From: Stigmatella ashevillena
GTDB lineage: Bacteria > Myxococcota > Myxococcia > Myxococcales > Myxococcaceae
Assembly: GCF_028368975.1 (NCBI RefSeq)
Contig: NZ_JAQNDM010000002.1
Location: 1,612,001-1,676,000, forward strand
Direction of reading: 5' to 3'
DNA length: 64,000 nt
In this document: positions 51,658 through 61,171 of the stretch, piece by piece
How the letters are laid out: every line of letters begins with the position of its first letter
How positions within the stretch are numbered: position 1 is the first letter of the stretch
Program-made: the position numbers and the translations under genes
The notes under the pieces: generated by a model
What the model was told of the DNA's origin: nothing
The model's input: only the letters and a program-made list of their open reading frames with translations
Database searches by the model: none

Positions 51658-52625
51658 GGTGAATCCAGGTGGCAGGCCTCGATGTGATCAGGCCCCAGCT
51701 CGCGCAACTCGGGCGCGTCGGAGCGGCAGCGGTCCACGGCCGAGGGACAGCGCGGGTGGAAGCGGCACCCCACGGGGAGCTTTCGCATGTCCGGAGGGGA
51801 GCCAGGGATGCCCACGAGCTTGCGGCGGGGCCCTCGGACCGAAGGAACCGAACCCAGCAACCCCTTCGTGTACGGGTGCTTGGGCGCGTGGAACAGCTCC
51901 CGCGAGGGCGCCATTTCCATGAGCTTGCCCGCGTAGAGGACCGCGATGCGCGTGGAGAACTCGAGGATCAGCGAGAGATCATGCGTGATGAACAGGATCG
52001 AAAACCCAAGCTTCTCCTTGAGCTCCGAGACCTGATGCAGGATCTCCTTCTGCACCACCACGTCGAGCGCTGTCGTCGGCTCGTCCATGAGCATCAGGGG
52101 CGGCTCGAGCGCGAGCGCAATCGCGATCACCACGCGCTGCCGCATCCCTCCCGAGAGCTGGTGCGGGTAGCTCGTCAGCCGCGAGCTATCGATTCCCACG
52201 AGCTTCAACAGCGACACCGCCCTGTCGACGGCATCGGAGCGCTTCACGCGCTGGTGCGCCTCGATCGCGTCCACGATCTGATCTCCGATCGTGAGGATCG
52301 GGTTGAGCGAGTTCATCGCGCTCTGGAAGACCAGCGAGATCTTGCGCCAGCGCAGATCCCGCAGCCGCGCCTCGTCCATCTCCAGCACGTCCTCGCCTTC
52401 GAAGAGCACCTGCCCGCCCGTGATGACCGCGGGAGGCCGGAGGATCCGCAGCAGGGCCTGCGCCACGGTTGACTTGCCGCTCCCCGACTCCCCAGCGAGC
52501 CCAAGGACCTCGCCCTTCCCAATGTCGAAGGAGACGCCATCGACGGCGCACACCGGACCCGCGGGCGTCAGGTATTCGACCCGGAGATCACGCACCGAGA
52601 GCAACGCCGGGGACTTAGCTTCCAT
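51654..52625 (-). CDS. ABC transporter ATP-binding protein, OppD/DppD type
   Basis: 323 residues. Walker [16 protein letters not shown] loop [20 protein letters not shown], signature [15 protein letters not shown], Walker [15 protein letters not shown], switch His [15 protein letters not shown]-terminal domain with [16 protein letters not shown], the typical three-Cys extension. Cytoplasmic ATPase subunit paired with the OppF-type protein. It overlaps the permease gene upstream by 11 bp and the next ATPase by 4 bp, so translation is coupled. Confidence 0.94.
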   Translation of the reverse strand: MEAKSPALLSVRDLRVEYLTPAGPVCAVDGVSFDIGKGEVLGLAGESGSGKSTVAQALLRILRPPAVITGGQVLFEGEDVLEMDEARLRDLRWRKISLVFQSAMNSLNPILTIGDQIVDAIEAHQRVKRSDAVDRAVSLLKLVGIDSSRLTSYPHQLSGGMRQRVVIAIALALEPPLMLMDEPTTALDVVVQKEILHQVSELKEKLGFSILFITHDLSLILEFSTRIAVLYAGKLMEMAPSRELFHAPKHPYTKGLLGSVPSVRGPRRKLVGIPGSPPDMRKLPVGCRFHPRCPSAVDRCRSDAPELRELGPDHIEACHLDSP

Positions 52626-53583
52626 TGCGCCTCACCACGGGGGTCGAGAGCCCCGCTTCCAGATCATGGCTCTTGAGGAGCCGCGTCCATGTCCCTTCCG
52701 CCCGCAGCCGCGGGTTGGTGATCTCATCGATCGCGAAGTTGACGAGCACGAGCGCGAACCCGATGAGCGCGACGCACACTCCCGTGGGAACAACGGTCCA
52801 CCAGGCCCCCGTCAGCAGGGCTGCGTTGTTCGCCGCCCAGTACAGGTTCGTGCCCCAGGTGACCACACTGACATCGCCAATCCCCAGGAACTCGAGCCCT
52901 ACCTGCGCGCCAATCGCATAGACCGTCGCCGAGATGAAGCCGCTCATCAGCAGCGACGTCATGTTGGGGAGGATCTCCCGGAAGATGATCCGGAGACGCC
53001 CCTCGCCACTCACGATCGCGGCCAGCACGAAGTCCTTCTCGCGCAGCGAGAGGATCTGCGCACGCAGCATGCGTGCATTCCAAGCCCACCCCGTGATGAT
53101 GAGCACGACACCGATGGTGACGGGCCCAGGCTTCAGGTACGCCGCGATCACGACGGCCATGGGCAGCCCGGGGATGATCAGGAACACGTTGGTGATGAAC
53201 GACAGGACGCTGTCGATCCAGCCACCGAAAAATCCGGCGATCATCCCTACGAGCGCGCCAATCGCCATGACGGCAAAGCCTGTCAGGAACCCCACCGCGA
53301 GCGACGTGCGAGCCCCGGCAATCGTCTGCGCGAGCACGTCCTGTCCCTGCCCCGTCGTTCCGAAGAGATACTCGGCCGAGGGAGGCTGGTGCGGCGCGCT
53401 CACGAAATCGGACGGATCCCCCTTCACGACCACCGGTCCAAAGAGACCGAGCAGCACGAAGAACAGGATGAGGATCACCCCGGCCGACGCCTTGCGATTT
53501 CCGAGGAGCTGCCAGATGAACCCCGAGCGCTGCTTCTTTGCCTGCTTCGCGGATGCCATTCCAGGCTCCCTCTTTCCACTCAT
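52615..53583 (-). CDS. ABC transporter permease, DppC/OppC type
   Basis: 322 residues from the ATG at 53583, which overlaps the stop of the upstream permease as TGATG; an ATG at 53559 is an alternative. Six predicted membrane helices (ASAGVILILFFVLLGLFGP; TIGVVLIITGWAWNARML). The OppC_N segment carries PSAEYLFGTTGQGQDVL. The coupling EAA-type loop reads DFVLAAIVSGEGRLRIIFRE. It forms the channel with the DppB-type subunit. Confidence 0.93.
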   Translation of the reverse strand: MSGKREPGMASAKQAKKQRSGFIWQLLGNRKASAGVILILFFVLLGLFGPVVVKGDPSDFVSAPHQPPSAEYLFGTTGQGQDVLAQTIAGARTSLAVGFLTGFAVMAIGALVGMIAGFFGGWIDSVLSFITNVFLIIPGLPMAVVIAAYLKPGPVTIGVVLIITGWAWNARMLRAQILSLREKDFVLAAIVSGEGRLRIIFREILPNMTSLLMSGFISATVYAIGAQVGLEFLGIGDVSVVTWGTNLYWAANNAALLTGAWWTVVPTGVCVALIGFALVLVNFAIDEITNPRLRAEGTWTRLLKSHDLEAGLSTPVVRRNGS

Positions 53584-54560
53584 CAACGCGCCCGCGTCCG
53601 AGGATCGAGCCACACGTAAAGGACGTCCACCAACAGGTTCGCGGCCAGCACGGCCAGCGTGATGGTCAGGAAGATACCCTGCATGAGTGGATAGTCCTGG
53701 TTGCGCACCGCCTGGATGAGCAGATAGCCCTGTCCCGGGTACGAGAACACGATTTCCGTCAGCAACGAGCCGGAGAGGACGAATCCCAGCGCCATGCCGA
53801 AGCCCGTGACGTTCGGCAGGAGCGCGTTGCGGGCGGCATAGTGAAACATGATCCGCTTCTGGGACAAGCCCTTGGCATTCGCCATGGTGATGTAGTCCTC
53901 GGCGAGCACGCCCACCATCGTGCTGCGCATGCTGAGCATCCACCCGCCGAGCGTCGCGATGACGATCGCCGCCACCGGAAGCACCATGTGCTGAACCACG
54001 CTGAAGATGAACTCGCCGCTGAAGGCGGGCGCGAGCGTGTCGCTGTAGGCATGCCGGAGGGGGAAGATGCCGAGCACGAACCCAAGCCCGTAGAGCAGCA
54101 CCATCGCGAGCCAGAAGTAGGGAAACGCGCCCAGGAAGATCAGCACCGGCGGCATCACCGAGTCCAGCCAGCCGCCGCGCCTCCACGTGGCCACCACGCC
54201 CAGGGCGGTCCCGAGCGCGAAGCTGATGAGCACCGCGATCCCCGAGAGCAGGAGCGTCCAGCCCAGCCCCGTGGCGATCACCTCCGTCACGTTCGCGGGG
54301 AAGTACGCGACGGAGATGCCCAGATCGCCCTGGAACAGGTGACCCACGTACGTGAAGTACTGCTGGTAGAGCGGCGCATCCGTGAAACCAAACGCCAAAC
54401 GCAGGGCATCAATGGCCTCGGGCTGAAGCTGCCCCTGGAAGCGGGCAAACATCATCGAGGCCGGATCGCCCGGCATGAGGCGCGGGATCAGGAAGTTCAG
54501 TGTGAGCGAGGCCCACGCGGCGACCGCGTACAAGCCCAGGTTTCGCAGGAGATGTCGCAC
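53583..54560 (-). CDS. ABC transporter permease, DppB/OppB type
   Basis: 325 residues. First helix LGLYAVAAWASLTLNFLIP with the OppB-style PRLMPGDPASMM motif just after, about six helices, and the coupling loop DYITMANAKGLSQKRIMFHY. First permease gene after the binding-protein gene (34 bp gap). Together with the DppC type it forms the membrane pore of a cluster 5 importer. Confidence 0.93.
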   Translation of the reverse strand: MRHLLRNLGLYAVAAWASLTLNFLIPRLMPGDPASMMFARFQGQLQPEAIDALRLAFGFTDAPLYQQYFTYVGHLFQGDLGISVAYFPANVTEVIATGLGWTLLLSGIAVLISFALGTALGVVATWRRGGWLDSVMPPVLIFLGAFPYFWLAMVLLYGLGFVLGIFPLRHAYSDTLAPAFSGEFIFSVVQHMVLPVAAIVIATLGGWMLSMRSTMVGVLAEDYITMANAKGLSQKRIMFHYAARNALLPNVTGFGMALGFVLSGSLLTEIVFSYPGQGYLLIQAVRNQDYPLMQGIFLTITLAVLAANLLVDVLYVWLDPRTRAR

Positions 54561-54594
54561 GGCGCCGGATGAGCCTTTCTCTAACGCGCTGAGG

Positions 54595-56307
54595 TTACTT
54601 GGGCTTCACTTCGGTCAGGACGAACAGGTTCTCGGGAGAACTGTTGGGCGTGAGCTTCGCGTAAGGATTGTCCTTGCTCGGGAAGTTCGTGAAGCGGCTC
54701 GTATTGTACTCACCCCAGGACGGCCCCGGAAAGAGCGGGATGGAGGGCGCGTTCTGCACGAAGATCACCTGCATCTGATCGGCGAGCTTCTTCTGCTCCG
54801 CCTCGTCAGTCGTGCCCTCGAACGCCCGCAGGAGCGCGTCGGCTTCCTTGTTCCCGAAGCGGTGCCAGTTCCGGGCGGCGATCTCTCCCACCGGCCGGAG
54901 CGTCTCGCTCGACATGAGGTCGCGGTAGAAGTGATACGGGGTCGGCTCCTCCGAGGACCAGCCCATGCTCAGGTCGAACTCGCCCTTCTGGATCCGCTCG
55001 AAGTAGGGGCTGAAGTCGTAGGTCTTCAAGGTGGCGTTGAAGCCCACCTGCTTCAGGTTCTGAGTGATGATCTGCGCGGCGCGCACCCAGTCCGACCAGC
55101 CCGTGACGACGTTGACATCGAAGCTCAGGGGCTTCTTGTCCGCCCCCACCCGCACACCGTCCTCACCCTTCTTGAAGCCCGCCTCGTCGAGCAGCGCGTT
55201 CGCCTTGGCCAGATCGAGCTTGGTCCAGTCGCCCTCCTCCAGCGCCTTGGCATTGCGCCAACGGTTGTGCGCGTCGCTGAGCGCCGTCGCGTCCGCGGGC
55301 CGCGTGTAGCCGTACATCGCGACCTTGACGATCTGATCGCGGTCGATCGCCATGCTGATCGCCTTGCGCACGCGGACATCGTCGAAAGGCTTCTTCGTGG
55401 TGTTCACGTAGAGCATCGTCGTGTTGCCCACGAGCGGGAACCAGAAGTGGTTGTTCTCCTTGTCCTTGCTCACGTAGACGCGCTCGATGTCCGGCACGAA
55501 GCTGCCGGCCCAGTCCAGCTCACCCGTGAGCAGCGCGAGGTTCGCCTGATCGTTGCCCGGGTAAGCCGGGAAGCGGATGCTCTCGACGGCCGGCTTGCCC
55601 TTCTGCCAGTAGTTCGGGTTGCGCCCGAGCTCGAAGACCTGATTCTGGAAGACCTTCACCTCGGTGAACGGGCCCGTCGCCACGGGCGTCTCGTTCTTGT
55701 AGATGACCGGGTCGGCGACATCCTTCCACTTGTGCTCCGGCACGATCGGCTGATGAACGATATAGATGAGGCCGGGCACGTAGGAGCGCGACAGGGTGAA
55801 CTCGACCGTCGTGTCATCCTTGGCCTGGACCCCGTCGACGAAGCCCCACACCGCCGAGAAATCCAGGGCCTTGTGCTTCTTGAGGAGCTCGAAGGTGAAG
55901 GCCACGTCCTTGGCCGTGAATGGCTGGCCATCCGACCACTTCACGCCGGAGCGCAGGGTCAAGGTGAGCTTCTTGTTGTCTTCGCTCCACGCGTGCTTCT
56001 CGGCCAGCCACGGCACGAACTCGCCCTTGAGCGTGTTGAAGATCATCAACGGCTCATAGACACCGGCGCGGGTCGGAAAGCGCGCGGTGCCCGGAGCGAT
56101 CAAGGGATTGAAATTCCGGATCCAGGAGGCCTGTTGCTCCTGCGCGGCCGTCAGCGCTGTGGTCTTCACAGCTGCCGCCGCGGGCGTGGCCCCAGGGGTG
56201 GCCGCCGTGGGCGCAGGCTTTGCGCCCTCCTGCGAACTCTTTGAGCAGTGAACGAGGCCCCCGAGCGACAGCAGGGACAGGCACATCATCAGCAGCCGAC
56301 GTGACAT
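54595..56307 (-). CDS. ABC transporter substrate-binding lipoprotein (SBP_bac_5 family)
   Basis: 570 residues from the ATG at 56307, with TAGGAGCG upstream in a GGAGCGCTCC palindrome. Lipoprotein signal LLMMCLSLLSLGGLVHCSKS with Cys near residue 21. Family 5 extracellular binding protein: WLAEKHAWSEDNKKLTLTLR, SGVKWSDGQPFTAKDVAFTF, VRKAISMAIDRDQIV-type segment, and NAPSIPLFPGPSWGEYNTSR. Family members bind peptides or, as in the cellobiose-binding proteins of some bacteria and archaea, oligosaccharides. With two beta-glucosidases in the same operon, cellobiose or another beta-glucoside is the better guess. First gene of the operon. Confidence 0.92.
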   Translation of the reverse strand: MSRRLLMMCLSLLSLGGLVHCSKSSQEGAKPAPTAATPGATPAAAAVKTTALTAAQEQQASWIRNFNPLIAPGTARFPTRAGVYEPLMIFNTLKGEFVPWLAEKHAWSEDNKKLTLTLRSGVKWSDGQPFTAKDVAFTFELLKKHKALDFSAVWGFVDGVQAKDDTTVEFTLSRSYVPGLIYIVHQPIVPEHKWKDVADPVIYKNETPVATGPFTEVKVFQNQVFELGRNPNYWQKGKPAVESIRFPAYPGNDQANLALLTGELDWAGSFVPDIERVYVSKDKENNHFWFPLVGNTTMLYVNTTKKPFDDVRVRKAISMAIDRDQIVKVAMYGYTRPADATALSDAHNRWRNAKALEEGDWTKLDLAKANALLDEAGFKKGEDGVRVGADKKPLSFDVNVVTGWSDWVRAAQIITQNLKQVGFNATLKTYDFSPYFERIQKGEFDLSMGWSSEEPTPYHFYRDLMSSETLRPVGEIAARNWHRFGNKEADALLRAFEGTTDEAEQKKLADQMQVIFVQNAPSIPLFPGPSWGEYNTSRFTNFPSKDNPYAKLTPNSSPENLFVLTEVKPK

Positions 56308-56374
56308 GGAGCGCTCCTACGTGAAGAGTGCTCCATATATGCTATCCAGATCATCGCGGGCAGATTCGTTTTTC

Positions 56375-56387
56375 GACGCAAAGCGTC
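56375..56387. promoter_or_regulatory. Palindrome upstream of the beta-glucoside operon
   Basis: GACGC-AAA-GCGTC (5-3-5) about 68 bp before the binding-protein start, within the 271-bp gap 56308-56578 that holds the operon promoter and no gene. Possible operator for an unlinked repressor. Short, so it may be chance. Confidence 0.35.
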
Positions 56388-56578
56388 ATCGATAGAGAGG
56401 CCCTCTTCTCACAGGGCGACCCCCCCGCTGACGCACGGCGTCGAAATGCCTGCCGGTCTGCATGGAGCGAGCGGACCCGATCCAGCACGTCCTGTCCCTA
56501 CGGAGTCCGTTGGAGATTCCAATAAACGCCTGGGTTGTAGCGATTCTTTCTCCAGAAAGGATGCGCTAACCAGGAGCC

Positions 56579-57091
56579 GTGACTTTGCTCTCGACCCTGC
56601 TCCTCCCGTTGATGCTCTCGACGACGCTCCTGGCCGCCTGCGCATCGTCGCCGCCCAGTCCCCCCGCCTTGGCCCAACCACCCTCCGTGAGGCAACTGGG
56701 CTGGCTTTCCGGCCGCTGGCATACGACGGCAGGCACCACCTACCTCGAAGAGACCTGGAGCGCCCCGGAAGGGGACTCGATGCTCGGCATGTTCCGAGCG
56801 GTGAAGGACGGAACCGCTGGCTTCTATGAGCTGATGGCCATTGAGCAGGACAGCGATGGCATCGTCCTGCGGATGTTGCACTTCGGCCCCAAGTTCACGC
56901 CCCATGAGGGCGACGGAGACCTCATGAGGTACGTCCTCGTGGAAACGGACGAAACACAATATGCCATCTTCGAGACGCCGACCGAAGACCGGGTGCGGCG
57001 CATCGTCTACCGCCTCCAAGGCCGCACGCTCCACATCTCGCTGTTGAGCCGGGAGGGAGCCGTCCTCGAGCAATTCATCCTGTCTCGATAA
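56579..57091 (+). CDS. Lipoprotein of the DUF6265 type
   Basis: 170 residues from the GTG at 56579. The AGGAG at 56572-56576 is only 2 bp before that GTG but 8 bp before the in-frame TTG at 56585, which is therefore the likelier start (168 residues). Lipobox LAAC in STLLLPLMLSTTLLAACASS. The mature part is one domain: LGWLSGRWHTTAGTTYLEET, SAPEGDSMLGMFRAVKDG, and LRMLHFGPKFTPHEG, a lipocalin-like barrel family of unknown ligand. Divergent from the transporter operon, convergent with the SIR2 gene 13 bp away. Confidence 0.85.
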   Translation: MTLLSTLLLPLMLSTTLLAACASSPPSPPALAQPPSVRQLGWLSGRWHTTAGTTYLEETWSAPEGDSMLGMFRAVKDGTAGFYELMAIEQDSDGIVLRMLHFGPKFTPHEGDGDLMRYVLVETDETQYAIFETPTEDRVRRIVYRLQGRTLHISLLSREGAVLEQFILSR

Positions 57092-57104
57092 CAGCGGGGC
57101 TGTG

Positions 57105-59288
57105 TTACCGGAGCCGCAAATCTCCATTCCCACTGAGCAGGTATTGGAGGGGTGTGGCATCGTCCGTGAATTGAGAGAGGGATTGCTTTCGCGCGCGGAG
57201 GACCGCCTCCGCGATGGCTGTTCCAGCAATGAGTTCCCGGTGCAGCGCGGCCATGAAGGCCGTCCCCGAATCGCCGCGCGGCTCTCCAAAGCATCCCACG
57301 AATGCGCCTACTCCCGTCTGGGTTGCCAGCTCCATGAACCCGGGGCGGCCCTCGAAGAAGGTTTCCCAAGAATGGGGGACGGGAGACCGGCGAGGCCCCT
57401 CCTTCACCGGTGGGACCCTGAAAGCATCCGGGGCAAACGCCGAGAAAGGTGCGCTGAGGACCATGAAGGGGAGACGGCCTCGGCTGAGCACGGAGCGCAA
57501 GACCCCCGCGGAGAGATCCATACCGCCCGGCAGGCGCAGGCAGAGCTCTCCCTCGTCCTGACCCATGTCCCCCACGAAGTGGAAGAGGTCCGGCAGTCCA
57601 TTATCGAGCTGGGCCATGATCCGTTTGAACGTCGCCTGATCACCCCGGAGGACGGTACACAGCATGTTCTCCTCCCCCTGATAGAGCTGGATGAGCCGCT
57701 CGGTCTCACGCGTTCCCCGTCTGGAGGGATCTCCAGCCCCTTCGATGAGCAGCACCCAGGGAAAGGAGCGAACCGTGGGCTCTCCTCGAACCTGGGCTGA
57801 GATGCCGACAGGCGCACGCACCAGCCGCCGCTCCAGACCCTTCTCTCTGCCCTGGAGCAGGAGAAGCTCCCAGGGAAACCGCTCCAGTTCCGCAGCGGGA
57901 TGCAGCACCCACGGGGTTTGGGCCCCCCCCAGCGGGAGGGACTTCGCCAGCAGATTCCCGATACGCGCATAGCGCGTGGCGTAAGACGGCGTCCTCTCCT
58001 CGATGGCCTGAAGCAAGGGCGGCCAAAGGTCCTCGGGCACCCCATCCGAGGCGCTGATCTGCGCCACGGAGTCTTCCCCACCCAAGGTCAGCCGGAACTG
58101 AAGCCGTCCAGCCCCCCTCTCGATGAAGAGGTGCTGCGGTACAGAGGAAATGGGAGGCGGTGCAGGGGCCGCCGCAGGGGGGCTCTTGAGTGCTGGAACG
58201 AGGACTTCCTCAGGAGACTCTTCCATCTCTGCTTGCGAATCCCCCCCCAGCGGCCCCAGTAGCCGTGCCAGGAGTCCTTCCTCCTGCGTCCGCCTGTGCT
58301 CGATGCCCTCTCTTGCAGGAACAGGCGGCGCAGACAGAGCGGCCGGCGGGAAAAGCCTCGGCGGGCTGGCGGCAGGGGCAGCAGGGATGGAGAGCGAGAC
58401 CACCTTGGAGGCAACCATCTCCGAGCCTCCCCCCACCGCCGTAGCCGGGGCCGGCTGCACCGCCTCTTTCAATGCCTTCAAGAAGCCGAACACCTCCTCG
58501 TGCTTGCCGCCCGCATTGGTGTAGGGGATGACCCTGATGCGCGCCGAGCGCCAGAGCACATCCCGCTCCACCGGCCCCAGACCCGTCATCAGCGCGAAGC
58601 GATCTGGGACGTAGCCCTTGAAGTGCGTGAGTTGCCGGTCCATCAGCAACCGGAAGTCTGGGTCCGACAGCGAGAAGCCCACGAAGAGCAGGGCCTTGGT
58701 GAGCAGCAGGCTGGTGAAGACCTCGTTGAAAGCCGGGTTGGCGTGGATGATCTCACTGTAGTCGCGGGAGGTGAGCACCACCGTCTCGGGGCGGTCGATG
58801 TCCCCGTGCGCCTTGAGGATGAACGGTCCGCCCTCGAACAACAGCAGCCCCAAGGCGTCCGTGTCCTTGTGGGTGAGCGTCTTCGGAAAACCACCCTTCA
58901 CCTCCGAGTACGCCCGCTCCAGCAGCTTGTCGTAGTTGGTCGTCACCCAGGCGCTGAAGGGCAGTTGCATCACCTGAAGGTGGGCCGGAGACAACGGGGT
59001 GGTGTCTCCGCGAAGCCGACCGGTCAGGAACTGATGATGGGCGGCCCCGAGCTGCTCCTTGCAGTAGTCCGCCACCTCCAGCAGCTTGCCCTGATCCACA
59101 AGCTGCTTCAGCTCGGCCTCGTACTGGGCTCCGTCCGGCAGCGAGGCGACCACCTCATCGATGACGTCGAGCAGCAGTCGGCGCCACGTGGGCAGTCCGG
59201 CCCCTGCCGACAGACCGGCTCCAACGAACACCACACAACGGCTCTGCTGGATGTAGCGAATGAGCGACCCAGGGGGCTTCGGCGTCAT
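57105..59288 (-). CDS. SIR2-family NADase-like protein with degenerate CHAT-like C-terminal domain
   Basis: 727 residues from the ATG at 59288. Residues 1-290 form a SIR2-type Rossmann domain: CVVFVGAGLSAGAGLPTW, TTNYDKLLERAY with the conserved Asn (near 115), KAHGDIDRPET with the catalytic His (near 158), and LLFVGFSLSDPDFRLLM. A Pro/Ala-rich linker (about 295-400) leads to a caspase/CHAT-like domain (about 430-727). Where active CHAT peptidases have a His in an FxGHG motif and a Cys in LSACxS, this protein has HFVGDMG (near 569) and VLSAPFS (near 609), so it appears to be a pseudopeptidase. SIR2 domains of this kind deplete NAD in several antiphage systems. It stands alone, divergent from a hydrolase gene. 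Confidence 0.85.
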   Translation of the reverse strand: MTPKPPGSLIRYIQQSRCVVFVGAGLSAGAGLPTWRRLLLDVIDEVVASLPDGAQYEAELKQLVDQGKLLEVADYCKEQLGAAHHQFLTGRLRGDTTPLSPAHLQVMQLPFSAWVTTNYDKLLERAYSEVKGGFPKTLTHKDTDALGLLLFEGGPFILKAHGDIDRPETVVLTSRDYSEIIHANPAFNEVFTSLLLTKALLFVGFSLSDPDFRLLMDRQLTHFKGYVPDRFALMTGLGPVERDVLWRSARIRVIPYTNAGGKHEEVFGFLKALKEAVQPAPATAVGGGSEMVASKVVSLSIPAAPAASPPRLFPPAALSAPPVPAREGIEHRRTQEEGLLARLLGPLGGDSQAEMEESPEEVLVPALKSPPAAAPAPPPISSVPQHLFIERGAGRLQFRLTLGGEDSVAQISASDGVPEDLWPPLLQAIEERTPSYATRYARIGNLLAKSLPLGGAQTPWVLHPAAELERFPWELLLLQGREKGLERRLVRAPVGISAQVRGEPTVRSFPWVLLIEGAGDPSRRGTRETERLIQLYQGEENMLCTVLRGDQATFKRIMAQLDNGLPDLFHFVGDMGQDEGELCLRLPGGMDLSAGVLRSVLSRGRLPFMVLSAPFSAFAPDAFRVPPVKEGPRRSPVPHSWETFFEGRPGFMELATQTGVGAFVGCFGEPRGDSGTAFMAALHRELIAGTAIAEAVLRARKQSLSQFTDDATPLQYLLSGNGDLRLR

Positions 59289-59416
59289 GGGACAACCATC
59301 TGCCACCAAGCGGCCTTTTGCCAACCCCTCCCGGTCCCCCTTCCGGAAACCGCGTACGGGCGGGAATTCCACAGTCCATTTCTTGGTAGAGCAGCCCCTC
59401 GACGAGGGAGGAGTTC

Positions 59417-60955
59417 ATGATGAACCTCGAATGGGCAGGGTTGCTCCGAAGGACACGCTCCGCGCTGGCGCTCACACTGGCTGTCATCGCCCAGCACGCC
59501 CATGCGGCTGGCGTGGCCGACTCGCGCAAAGCCGGGGACATCGTGATGGAGACCGGCTCAGGGGAGACGCCAGAGGGTAAACCGGTTCCCTACGAGATCG
59601 GCACCGTGTTCGTCCCAGAAAACCGGGCGGCGCCTCACAGCCGACTCATTGGCGTCGGATTCGCCCGAATCCGGGCAGCGCGGCCTACGGGAGGCCCACC
59701 GATCTTCGTGATGACCGGCGGTCCCGGCAGCAGCCTCCTCAGCACCTTGACCGACGGCGACATGAGTTCACGGCGTCGGCTGGCACTTTGGGCCACGTAC
59801 AGTGCCTCGAACGATTTGGTGGTGGTGGACCAGCGCGGCTATTCGACACGCGGGGAGGTATTGGAGTTCACCACGCCGAAGCAACCCTTGGATCAACCCG
59901 GTTCTCTGGCCGCGGACGCCGACACGCTGGTGAAGAGTGCCCACGAGGCGGTTGTGGCCCACCCTGGTAAGGACCTCACGGGATACACCATCGTCCAGAG
60001 CGCTGAAGACGTGAACGACCTGCGTCAGGCGCTCGGTTACCGCCAGATCACCCTGTATGGCGCCAGCTTCGGCTCACAGTGGAGCCTGGCGGTCATGCGG
60101 CTTCACCCAGAAATCGTGGCGCGAGCGCTGCTGACGGACGTGGAGCCGTTGGACTACGCCTACGACATGCCGTCGCACGTCTTCGCGGCGCTCCAGCGAA
60201 TCGCATGGGATGCCGATCGAGATCCTGGACTGGCTCCCTACCTGCCCAAAGACGGGGTCATGGGCGCGCTGCGCGCCGTTCGCGACCGCCTCGCGAAGAG
60301 TCCCCTCAAGATCAAGGTCAAGGACGAGACGACAGGAAAAACCCAGACCGTGACGCTCGGGCTGCAAGACTTTCAGGACTCCCTGCTCAGATCCGCCGAT
60401 ACCTGGCCCGCCTTCATTCTCTCCCTCTATCACCGTCACTATGACGGCTGGGCGCGTGAGGTCATCGAGCAGCGCCAAAGTCAAACACCCTCTGCCCTCA
60501 TTGGCCCGCTGTTCGATACGAGCCTGGGAGTATCCGCGGAGCGTGAGCACCTGCTGCGGACCGATTCAGGAACCGACTTGATCGGCATGGGCGCCTTCCA
60601 CTCCTACATCGCTTCCGCGCCCGCCTGGCCAAGCCCGGACGTTGGCGACACATTGAGGCTCATGGCCCCCAGCCCGATTCCTGTGCTCTTCGTGCACGGA
60701 GACTGGGACACGTCCACGCCCATTGAGAACCTGTTGAATCTCCTGCCCTACTTCCCCAACGGCCGAGCCATCCTGGTTCACCGAGGCACTCACGGTGATC
60801 GCAAACCCTTGCGCGAGCAGCATCCCGCGCTTTGGGCGCAGCTCGTCGAGTTCTTCAAGACGGGGGACACCCGCAACATCCCGGTCAACGTGACGCTTCG
60901 CGTTCCCGTATTCCAACAGCCACCGTTCCCTGCGCCTGCCAAATCCGCCTTGTAA
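59417..60955 (+). CDS. Secreted TAP-like alpha/beta-hydrolase
   Basis: 512 residues; GAGGAG precedes the ATG pair at 59417. Signal peptide RSALALTLAVIAQHAHA. Alpha/beta-hydrolase: oxyanion loop MTGGPGSSLLS, nucleophile elbow LYGASFGSQWSLAV (Ser), Asp in VLFVHGDWDTSTP, and His in HRGTHGD. The C-terminal TAP-like region matches proline iminopeptidase/tripeptidyl aminopeptidase relatives, which release N-terminal residues from peptides outside the cell. It lies directly before the polyketide synthase gene, separated by a structured 216-bp gap, so it may or may not belong to that cluster. Confidence 0.88.
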   Translation: MMNLEWAGLLRRTRSALALTLAVIAQHAHAAGVADSRKAGDIVMETGSGETPEGKPVPYEIGTVFVPENRAAPHSRLIGVGFARIRAARPTGGPPIFVMTGGPGSSLLSTLTDGDMSSRRRLALWATYSASNDLVVVDQRGYSTRGEVLEFTTPKQPLDQPGSLAADADTLVKSAHEAVVAHPGKDLTGYTIVQSAEDVNDLRQALGYRQITLYGASFGSQWSLAVMRLHPEIVARALLTDVEPLDYAYDMPSHVFAALQRIAWDADRDPGLAPYLPKDGVMGALRAVRDRLAKSPLKIKVKDETTGKTQTVTLGLQDFQDSLLRSADTWPAFILSLYHRHYDGWAREVIEQRQSQTPSALIGPLFDTSLGVSAEREHLLRTDSGTDLIGMGAFHSYIASAPAWPSPDVGDTLRLMAPSPIPVLFVHGDWDTSTPIENLLNLLPYFPNGRAILVHRGTHGDRKPLREQHPALWAQLVEFFKTGDTRNIPVNVTLRVPVFQQPPFPAPAKSAL

Positions 60956-61027
60956 TGAAAAGCAGACGGCCGGGCCCCTCAAGAGGACTCCGGCCGCGCA
61001 ACACCGTCACCACGCTCTGCTTTCATT
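60954..61027 (+). ncRNA. Nested stem-loop between the hydrolase and PKS genes
   Basis: Outer stem AATGAAAAGCAGA (60954-60966) with TCTGCTTTCATT (61016-61027), one bulged A. Inner stem CGGCCGG (60967-60973) with CCGGCCG (60990-60996), itself capped by CCTC-AA-GAGG. It begins at the hydrolase stop and ends 144 bp before the PKS start. Could be a terminator without U-tract or a leader RNA structure. Confidence 0.55.
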
Positions 61028-61171
61028 TCGGCGTCCTGCTGAGGAGGTGCTCCTTGGCTCAGTGCGGCAATCGCAAAGCCTACATTTTCACGGAACTCGA
61101 CAAATTCGAGCACGCCCGGCAAGAATCCCGGCGCTCGAAAGTGACCTGTACCTGCGGAGTGAGGCTCGCCC

